The notes under the pieces are model-generated. The model searched no databases, had not been told where the DNA came from, and saw only the letters and a list, made by a program, of their open reading frames with translations. A stretch of DNA of 47,807 nt from Mucilaginibacter sp. (GTDB lineage: Bacteria > Bacteroidota > Bacteroidia > Sphingobacteriales > Sphingobacteriaceae). Position 1 is the stretch's first letter; the number at the start of each line of letters is the position of its first letter. This document shows, one piece after another, positions 40,542-47,807 of this stretch. A program made the translations under genes and the position numbers. The stretch is from the NCBI GenBank assembly GCA_028288125.1, contig JAQBOH010000003.1, forward strand, positions 1 to 47,807, written 5' to 3'.

Positions 40542-42935
40542 ATGATAAAAAACTATATAAAAGTTGCCTGGCGCAGTTTAACGCGGCAAAAGCTTTACAG
40601 CCTGATCAACATATCGGGGCTTGCCATTGGCCTGGCTGTTTGTATGCTGATTATGCTTTATGTAGCACATGAGCTGAGCTACGATAAATTTCACGCAAAT
40701 GCCAAACGAATATTTGCCTTAAATGAACATGTTAAAATGGGTACCCAGGAAATTAACATGGCTTATACGAGCTATGCCAGCGGCCCCATAATAAAGCAAA
40801 GCACACCCGGCGTGGCCGGTTATATGCGTACACGGAAACCATTTAAAGACATAGTAATTGAAAGCCCTATATTGGCAAATGCCAAATTTTCGGAAAGCAA
40901 AATGTTTTTTGCCGATGCTGATTTCTTTAGTTTTTTCTCGTTCAAATTGCTGTCTGGCGGTGCGTCAAATGTGCTCAGCCAACCATTTTCGCTGGTCATT
41001 ACGCGGGATATGGCTAAAAAGTATTTCGGTAACGAAAATCCCATAGGTAAAACGCTGAAAATTAAAACTGAGGACACATACCAGTATACAGTAACAGGTA
41101 TTGCCGAAAATGTGCCTTCAAATTCCAGTATCGACTTTAATTTCATGGCATCAAACGCAAGCCTGAAGTTGATGCGCGAAGCCAGGCCCTTTCTTGAATC
41201 GCAGCTTGTTCAAGGCGGTGCATTCACCACTTACCTGCTTTTAAAGCATCCCCAGGATTCCTCGTCGGTGCAACGCGCGGTTCAATCATTCATAAAAGGT
41301 AAACCGGGCCCAAAAGATGACAAGTTTCAGCTTATTCCGTTAACGGATATGCATCTTAATACCAGCAGCGACTTCTCAAATACCAAATACCTTAAAATAT
41401 TCCCGCTTGTGGCGGGTTTGATATTGCTGCTGGCATTGGTTAATTATATGAGCCTGTCAACCGCCCGCTCCACTTTAAGGGCTAAAGAAGTAGGTGTGCG
41501 GAAAGTCAACGGGGCGAGCCGGATTTCCTTAGCCACGCAGTTTTACATCGAGTCAACTCTTTTTACTTGTTTATCCTTTATACTCGGGTACATGCTGTGC
41601 TATCTTTTTAAACCCTGGTTTTTAAATATCCTGGAGTTAAAAATCGATACGTCATTTTTGTATAGCGCCCCGGTACTTTTGATCTTATCTGGTTTACTAA
41701 TAATAACCATTGTAATTGCAGGCAGCTATCCTTCTGTAGTTCTGTCGGCCTTTAAGCCGGCAATTACCCTTAAGGGAAAGATGAGCAAACAAACGGGAGG
41801 TGTTACTGTCCGTAAAGTATTTACCACTTTCCAGTTTGCCATTTCGGTAGGATTGATCATTTGCGGGATAATAATCGACCGTCAACTATACTATTTCAGG
41901 CACACCGATACAGGTGTTAACCGCGAAAACATAGTGATGATACCCATCAGCAATAGCTTCGGAAAAAACTATCAAAGTTTTAAACATGATGTTTTAGCCA
42001 TAGCGGGCGTAAGCCAGGCAGCCACATCTCATTACCCGATGTACAAAGGATATGATATGTTTTTCCTGCACGATAAAGTAAAAAAGGAGGAGATGGCTAT
42101 GCCGATACTGACCGTGGATAAAGCATTTATTCCCACCCTGAATATTACTTGGAAAATACCGCCCGTATCCGAGGATATTATTGCTATGCCGGACAAAGTA
42201 GTGATCAACGAAATGGCCATATCAAAATTGGGTTTACCGGCCAACCCAATTGGGAAAATTGTTGACTTCGGTGGCAAACAACAATACAAGGTAGCAGGGG
42301 TTACCAAAAACTTTAATTTCAGTTCACTGCAAAGTACCGTAGGCCCGCTATGTTTATTTATAGCGAAGGACACCGTTACCGACTGGGGCGTATCCGGTGG
42401 ATGCCTTTTTGCCAAAATAAAACCGCATGCTAATTTACCGACTATAATTTCGGCCATCCAGGTCAGCTATAAGAAATACGACCAGGAAACACCGTTTAGC
42501 TATACATTTATGGATGATGCATTTAATGCGCAATACAAAGCGGAAAATAAGCTGGCGTCTATATTCACCCTGTTCACAGGGATAACTATTTTACTGGCTA
42601 CGCTAGGCTTATTTGGCCTTGCCGCCTTTACGATAGAGCAGCGCACAAAAGAAATTGGTATACGCAAAATACTGGGAGCGAGCCTGTCGGCCTTGGCAAC
42701 TTTGTTGTCCGGAGATTTTTTAAAGCTGGTACTGCTTGCCATCTTTGTTGCATCGCCATTTGCCTGGTGGGCGATGCACAACTGGCTGCAGGGTTTTGCT
42801 TACCGGATAACCATACAGTGGTGGATGTTTGTTTCGGCCGGTGTTTTGGCCGTTTTGGTGGCGGTAATAACGATTAGCTATCACGCTATAAAGGCAGCTA
42901 TAGCTAATCCGGTTGATAGTTTGAGAAACGAGTAA
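40542..42935 (+). CDS. ABC transporter permease 10 (MacB_PCD/FtsX type)
   Basis: 797 aa; SLSTARSTLRAKEVGVRKVNGA, FTIEQRTKEIGIRKILGA; ends NPVDSLRNE; closest to permease 4. Confidence 0.93.
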   Translation: MIKNYIKVAWRSLTRQKLYSLINISGLAIGLAVCMLIMLYVAHELSYDKFHANAKRIFALNEHVKMGTQEINMAYTSYASGPIIKQSTPGVAGYMRTRKPFKDIVIESPILANAKFSESKMFFADADFFSFFSFKLLSGGASNVLSQPFSLVITRDMAKKYFGNENPIGKTLKIKTEDTYQYTVTGIAENVPSNSSIDFNFMASNASLKLMREARPFLESQLVQGGAFTTYLLLKHPQDSSSVQRAVQSFIKGKPGPKDDKFQLIPLTDMHLNTSSDFSNTKYLKIFPLVAGLILLLALVNYMSLSTARSTLRAKEVGVRKVNGASRISLATQFYIESTLFTCLSFILGYMLCYLFKPWFLNILELKIDTSFLYSAPVLLILSGLLIITIVIAGSYPSVVLSAFKPAITLKGKMSKQTGGVTVRKVFTTFQFAISVGLIICGIIIDRQLYYFRHTDTGVNRENIVMIPISNSFGKNYQSFKHDVLAIAGVSQAATSHYPMYKGYDMFFLHDKVKKEEMAMPILTVDKAFIPTLNITWKIPPVSEDIIAMPDKVVINEMAISKLGLPANPIGKIVDFGGKQQYKVAGVTKNFNFSSLQSTVGPLCLFIAKDTVTDWGVSGGCLFAKIKPHANLPTIISAIQVSYKKYDQETPFSYTFMDDAFNAQYKAENKLASIFTLFTGITILLATLGLFGLAAFTIEQRTKEIGIRKILGASLSALATLLSGDFLKLVLLAIFVASPFAWWAMHNWLQGFAYRITIQWWMFVSAGVLAVLVAVITISYHAIKAAIANPVDSLRNE

Positions 42936-42948
42936 AGAAGAGTGGACG

Positions 42949-43012
42949 GTTTGCAGTAGCAGTTGGCAGTTTACAAAGGTAAAACACAAACTGCCAGCTG
43001 AAAACTGCAAAC
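42949..43012. terminator. imperfect hairpin built from GCAGT-type intergenic repeat
   Basis: gtttgcagtagcagttggcagttt (42949-42972) vs aaactgccagctgaaaactgcaaac (42988-43012). Confidence 0.6.
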
Positions 43013-43023
43013 TTTCTTCAAAC

Positions 43024-43062
43024 TGTATCATAACCGGACATATACTGTCACGCTTACGAACA
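43024..43062 (+). promoter_or_regulatory. paired 17-bp activator-site candidate C (UAS)
   Basis: TGTATCATAACCGGACA (43024-43040; identical to site A) and TGTCACGCTTACGAACA (43046-43062), 22-bp spacing. Confidence 0.6.
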
Positions 43063-43116
43063 TGTTCGTACAATAAATTTATATATAACTTTTTGATTAT
43101 TAATACTTTAATTGTT

Positions 43117-43131
43117 TGGTATGTATTTTAG
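43117..43131 (+). promoter_or_regulatory. sigma54 -24-like element C (TGGTATGTATTTTAG)
   Basis: 93 bp downstream of UAS start. Confidence 0.4.
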
Positions 43132-43200
43132 ATAGACGTAGTTAGATGCTTATGAAACAGGTTAACTGAGTTGCCAATCGCAATAACAGTTGAGTATAAA

Positions 43201-43236
43201 TCGCTAATTCACTTAAATCACTAATTCAATAATTGA
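43201..43236 (+). repeat. AT-rich pre-start intergenic repeat (tcgctaattcacttaaatcactaattcaataattga)
   Basis: Same family as 23912. Confidence 0.7.
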
Positions 43237-43243
43237 GTCGCTC

Positions 43244-45607
43244 ATGATAAGGAATTACTTTAAAACCACTTTGCGCAGCCTGTTAAAAAACAGGTCGTAC
43301 AGCTTTTTAAATATCGCGGGTTTGGCAATTGGCATTACCTGCGCGTCGCTGATATTTTTATGGGTGCAGGACGAAATGACCTTCAATCATAATTTTAAAA
43401 AGCGCGATAACCTGTACACCATTTGGGAAAACCAAACTTACGAAGGCAAAATATCCACCTTTCGTGCAACGCCGGGGCCAATGGCGAAAGTGCTCACTGC
43501 CGAGATACCCGGCATAAAGCGAGTGGCAAGAATGGATGGCGGTGGCACCCGATTGTTTTCCCTGGGCGACAAAACCATAAATGAGGCTGGTAATTATGCT
43601 GATCCCGAAATATTTCCGATGCTCGACCTGCCTTTTATCAAAGGCAGCGGCGCCAATGCCTTTAGGCAATTACACTCGGTGGTGATCAATGAAACCATGG
43701 CAAAGAAGTTTTTTGGCGACGCCGATCCGATGGGAAAGTCGTTAAGGATAAATAACGAACAGGATTATACAGTTACCGGCGTATTTAAAGACCTGCCTAA
43801 AAATTCCACTATGCAGTTTCAATGGCTGGCGCCTATGGCAAATATAGATCATAAACAATTCTGGATGGATATTTGGGGCGCCAACTGGGCCCGCACATAT
43901 GTGGAACTGGAGCCGTCGGCAAATTTAAAAGCCATAAACCAAAAGCTGAGCCATTATATCGCGTCAAAAACCAAAAAAACCAATACTACGGTTTGTTTCC
44001 TGTTTTCGATGAACGACTGGAACCTGCATAGCAACTTCATCGACGGCAAAATGAATGGCGGTAGGATACTATATGTAAAGATCTTTTCATTTATCGCCTG
44101 GATCATCCTGTTAATAGCCTGCATCAATTTCATGAACCTTTCAACCGCACGGTCGGAGCAGCGGGCAAAAGAAGTCGGCGTACGCAAGGTGATGGGTGCC
44201 GGGAAAGGAAAACTAATAAGCCAGTTTATAAGTGAGGCGATCATTATGTCGTTTATTGCAGCCCTGGCGGCTCTCGGGTTAATTTATTTAACAATGCCCT
44301 CGTTCAATAATCTCGTCCAAAAGGATTTGACTGTTGATATTTTTTCCGTTTTGCACTTGTTGTATTTGATTGCAATTAGCCTTGTAACCGGTTTGCTTGC
44401 AGGTAGTTATCCGGCATTTTATCTGTCGTCGTTTAACCCGATAGCGGTACTAAAAAATATAAAAATAAAATCCCGTTCCGGGTCAGGCTTCATCAGGCAG
44501 AGCTTGGTAGTCATCCAGTTTTCTGTTTCGATTATCCTTATTATCGGCACCGTAATTATCTACCAGCAAATTCAGCATGTAAAAAACCGGCGATTGGGTT
44601 ACAATAAAAACAACCTGGTTTATGTGATCCTGCAAGGAAAGCAGGCTGAACATTTTACAAGCATTTATAACGACCTGAAACAGTCGCGAGTAGTAGAGAA
44701 CGCCGCATTGAGCGACAATCCTGTATTACAGATAGGGAATAATACCGACAATTATTCCTGGGATGGCAAGGATGCCACGAAGAACCCACTGATCAGCTGG
44801 CAAAATGTAAGCCCCCAATTTATTTCAACCATGGGCATGAAGCTGGCCGAAGGCAGGGATTTTCACGCGCAATCTTCAATCGATAGCAGCAATGTCATCA
44901 TCAATGAAGCATTGGCCAAACAATTAGGCAAGCAAGGCAGGGTAGGCGCGATTATCCGGGAAGATGGGAAAAAACCGCTCGTCATAACTGGTATTGTGAA
45001 AGATTATTTATATAACGACATGTACGGTGCAGCGGCACCGCTTTTATTATACAACCGCCCGGCAAATGCGAGTGTTTTAAGCATCAGGTTTAAGCCAGGC
45101 GTAAATATGCAGGATGCACTGATTAAGGCAGGCGGCATTGTAAAAACCGATGCTCCCGGTTATGCTTTTGATTACCAGTTTATTGACCAGGACTTTGACC
45201 AATTATTTAAAACAGAAACACTAACGGGTCAGCTTGCCGGCATTTTTGCGTCGCTTGCGATATTTATATCATGCCTCGGGTTGTTTGGGCTGGCCGCGTA
45301 CACCGCAGAGCGAAGGATAAAGGAAATAGGCATACGCAAAGTGCTGGGCGCGTCGGTATATGGACTAGCGGGACTACTCTCGAAGGATTTTCTGAAGCTT
45401 GTGACAATATCATGTGTGCTGGCATTTCCAGCTGCATGGTGGGCAGTAAACAACTGGCTGCAAAGCTACCAATATCGCATTGTGGTGCAGTGGTGGGTAT
45501 TTGTAGTGGCGGGTTTCATGTCGCTGTTTATCGCTTTAGCTACCGTGAGTTTTCAGGCCATAAAGGCCGCGCTGATGAACCCGGTGAAGAGTTTGAGAAG
45601 CGAGTGA
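43244..45607 (+). CDS. ABC transporter permease 11 (MacB_PCD/FtsX type)
   Basis: 787 aa; NLSTARSEQRAKEVGVRKVMGA, TAERRIKEIGIRKVLGA; ends NPVKSLRSE. Confidence 0.93.
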   Translation: MIRNYFKTTLRSLLKNRSYSFLNIAGLAIGITCASLIFLWVQDEMTFNHNFKKRDNLYTIWENQTYEGKISTFRATPGPMAKVLTAEIPGIKRVARMDGGGTRLFSLGDKTINEAGNYADPEIFPMLDLPFIKGSGANAFRQLHSVVINETMAKKFFGDADPMGKSLRINNEQDYTVTGVFKDLPKNSTMQFQWLAPMANIDHKQFWMDIWGANWARTYVELEPSANLKAINQKLSHYIASKTKKTNTTVCFLFSMNDWNLHSNFIDGKMNGGRILYVKIFSFIAWIILLIACINFMNLSTARSEQRAKEVGVRKVMGAGKGKLISQFISEAIIMSFIAALAALGLIYLTMPSFNNLVQKDLTVDIFSVLHLLYLIAISLVTGLLAGSYPAFYLSSFNPIAVLKNIKIKSRSGSGFIRQSLVVIQFSVSIILIIGTVIIYQQIQHVKNRRLGYNKNNLVYVILQGKQAEHFTSIYNDLKQSRVVENAALSDNPVLQIGNNTDNYSWDGKDATKNPLISWQNVSPQFISTMGMKLAEGRDFHAQSSIDSSNVIINEALAKQLGKQGRVGAIIREDGKKPLVITGIVKDYLYNDMYGAAAPLLLYNRPANASVLSIRFKPGVNMQDALIKAGGIVKTDAPGYAFDYQFIDQDFDQLFKTETLTGQLAGIFASLAIFISCLGLFGLAAYTAERRIKEIGIRKVLGASVYGLAGLLSKDFLKLVTISCVLAFPAAWWAVNNWLQSYQYRIVVQWWVFVVAGFMSLFIALATVSFQAIKAALMNPVKSLRSE

Positions 45608-45711
45608 ATAGTCATTGGTCAATAGTCATTTTTAAAAATGCAATATGATAGCTGACCGATGATCAAATAACACCAATGGGCCAATGACACAATGACTAAT
45701 GACCAAATAAA

Positions 45712-47807
45712 ATGATAAAAAATTATCTAAAGATCGCATGGCGCAATGTGGTAAGCAATAAGGTTTACAGCGCAATCAACATTTTGGGCCTGGCGGCCGG
45801 TATGGCTGTGGCTTTGATTATTGCTTTATGGGTATTTAATGAATACTCGTATGATAAATTTCTGCCGAATTATAAGCAGTTATACCAGATTGAGTTGAAT
45901 TTTAGCAGTCAGCATGACGGTGAGCATACGCAAACACCTTTAGCTCTTCCGTTGGTCGATGTGCTTCGAAAGGAAATTCCGGGTATCCGATATGTTGCTG
46001 AAGCGGATTTTATTGGCTGGATGAACCACAACCTTTTGGTTGGGAATAAAAAACTATACCTCGGTGGCGGGGCAACGCATTCCGATTTTTTTAAGATATT
46101 TCAATATCCTTTTGTTAAAGGGAATGCGAGATCAGCCTTAACTGAGACATATTCTATCGTGCTCACCGAATCAACTGCTAAAGCACTATTTGGAAATGCT
46201 GACCCGATGAATAAATTCATACGTATTGATAATAACCAAACACTGAAAGTTACAGGCGTTCTGAAAGACATCCCTAAAAATGCCACCTTACAATTCGGTT
46301 ACCTGACGCCTTTCAGCTTTAAGGAACTTACGGAAGACTGGATGAAGGGCGCACGTACGATGTGGACAAATAATTCGTTTACCGCCTATGTTGAGCTGCA
46401 GCCGGGAGTGACCAAGGAACAAATAGCGCCTAAAATTATCAATATCGTTTACCAGAAAAGCCCGCAAATGCGTGCGGGGCATCCGAAAGTGATCCTGCAC
46501 GCCGTAAAGGACTGGCACCTGTATTCTGAATTTAAAAACGGGAAGGAGGCAGGGGGATTTATTGACTATGTGAAGATGTTCAGCATCATTGGTATATTGG
46601 TGCTTATCATTGCCTGTATCAACTTTATGAACCTGTCGACCGCGCGCTCCGAAAAACGGGCGAGGGAAGTTGGTGTAAGAAAAGCCATCGGCTCACAGCG
46701 TAAGGACCTTATATTTCAATTCTTAACCGAATCGATCCTGATCACAATTATTGCCTTTTTATTTTCGATCATTTTTACACAACTGGCATTACCATATTTC
46801 AATACGCTTATCGGAAGTGCTATAACCATTCCATATGCGAACCCTTTGTTTTGGATCATCATGATCCTTTATATTGTGGCTACAGGGCTGTTAGCAGGGA
46901 GCCGTCCGGCTTTTTACCTTTCATCATTCAATCCTGTAAAAGTTTTAAAGGGGGCCGTCCAGGTTGGCAAAGCAGCGGCATTGCCAAGAAAAATATTAGT
47001 TGTGCTTCAGTTTAGCTGTTCAATCGCATTAATAATCAGCACCGTAATTGTTTACCAGCAAATACAGCACGCTAAGGACAGGCCGACAGGCTATAGTGCT
47101 AACAGGCTGATGATGACTGATATGAGCGGCGACCTGAGAACACATTACGATGCGTTGAAAAATGATCTTTTGGCTTCAGGAATAGTTGAGAATGTAGCGG
47201 CCGCGTCAAGCCCGGTAACTCAAATTTACAGTCACCTGTCGCTTGATAAATGGCCGGGCAAAGCCACCGGCGAGGAATCGGTGAATATTGGCGGGATATG
47301 GGTATCTGACAGCTATTTTAAAACAATGGGAATGACCATGAAAGAGGGCCACGATTTTTCGACCAACATGAAGGCAGATTCCTTGAATGTTATTCTCAAC
47401 GAGGCCGCTATCAAACGTATCGGGTTAAAAAACCCGGTAAACCAGCTAATAACATGGAATGGCAATAACAAGCCGGTCCGGATAATCGGCGTGGTGAAAG
47501 ATGCGCTAATGGAATCGCCCTTTACGCCCGTTGCCCCGGCAATTTTTGCCCATGCACCCGGCGGCAACAGTATTATGTACCGTTTAAGGCCAAATGTGGG
47601 TACGCATGATGCCATTGTAAAACTTACTAAAATATTTGATACCTATAATCCCGCGTATCCATATAGCTATCAGTTTGTTGACGAGGAATATAATTCCAAG
47701 TTTCACCTGGAAGCGCTTGTTGGTAAACTTGCAGGCGTTTTTGCGGGGTTAGCCATTTTTATCTCCTGCCTCGGTTTGTTTGGTTTGGAGGCATACGTTG
47801 CTGAGCA
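45712..47807 (+). CDS. ABC transporter permease 12 (MacB_PCD/FtsX type), C-terminus truncated by window edge
   Basis: Own translation from ATG 45712: MIKNYLKIAWRNVVSNKVYSAINILGLAAGMAVALIIALWVFNEYSYDKF... to ...FISCLGLFGLEAYVAEQ; absent from ORF track because no stop in window. Confidence 0.92.
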   Translation, partial: MIKNYLKIAWRNVVSNKVYSAINILGLAAGMAVALIIALWVFNEYSYDKFLPNYKQLYQIELNFSSQHDGEHTQTPLALPLVDVLRKEIPGIRYVAEADFIGWMNHNLLVGNKKLYLGGGATHSDFFKIFQYPFVKGNARSALTETYSIVLTESTAKALFGNADPMNKFIRIDNNQTLKVTGVLKDIPKNATLQFGYLTPFSFKELTEDWMKGARTMWTNNSFTAYVELQPGVTKEQIAPKIINIVYQKSPQMRAGHPKVILHAVKDWHLYSEFKNGKEAGGFIDYVKMFSIIGILVLIIACINFMNLSTARSEKRAREVGVRKAIGSQRKDLIFQFLTESILITIIAFLFSIIFTQLALPYFNTLIGSAITIPYANPLFWIIMILYIVATGLLAGSRPAFYLSSFNPVKVLKGAVQVGKAAALPRKILVVLQFSCSIALIISTVIVYQQIQHAKDRPTGYSANRLMMTDMSGDLRTHYDALKNDLLASGIVENVAAASSPVTQIYSHLSLDKWPGKATGEESVNIGGIWVSDSYFKTMGMTMKEGHDFSTNMKADSLNVILNEAAIKRIGLKNPVNQLITWNGNNKPVRIIGVVKDALMESPFTPVAPAIFAHAPGGNSIMYRLRPNVGTHDAIVKLTKIFDTYNPAYPYSYQFVDEEYNSKFHLEALVGKLAGVFAGLAIFISCLGLFGLEAYVAE

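Noticed and set aside
16249-43243. Transposon or IS elements explaining the array
   Set aside because: No transposase-like ORF seen; intergenic inverted repeats are short hairpins without recognisable element structure.
17292-45453. Numerous 60-127 aa minus-strand ORFs opposite the permeases
   Set aside because: Recur at equivalent positions (opposite NLSTAR..RKV and the second RKVLGA region) because the sense proteins are homologous; shadow ORFs.

Overview
Bacteroidota-type chromosomal segment; a Mucilaginibacter/Pedobacter-like host is inferred from gene style and intergenic repeats. Four blocks are visible. (1) Minus strand, 1-3707: a tightly coupled sphingolipid-type operon with serine palmitoyltransferase, a GNAT-like protein (candidate bacterial ceramide synthase), an NAD-dependent epimerase/reductase (candidate CerR) and a truncated inositol-3-phosphate synthase. 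(2) 4049-9755: a TolC / MFP / RND efflux operon, followed by a small beta-barrel protein. (3) 11027-13757 (minus): an NtrY-like histidine kinase and an NtrC-family sigma54 activator, divergent from a MacA-like adaptor (14166) and one LolD/MacB-type ATPase (15571). (4) 16465 to window end: twelve consecutive, intact, ~790-837 aa FtsX/MacB_PCD-type ABC permeases lacking ATPase domains (the last is cut by the window edge). The array is interrupted only by a DUF4097-like protein with an exact 18-aa TSGGS repeat. The most notable signal is in non-coding DNA. Three regions (upstream of the adaptor at 14166 and the permeases at 30308 and 43244) share a pair of 17-bp TGT-N11-ACA-type boxes spaced exactly 22 bp apart. 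Each pair is followed 91-93 bp later by a TGGYAT (-24-like) box. This suggests the neighbouring NtrC-type activator controls several entry points in the permease array. No tRNA, rRNA, CRISPR array or transposase was recognised.
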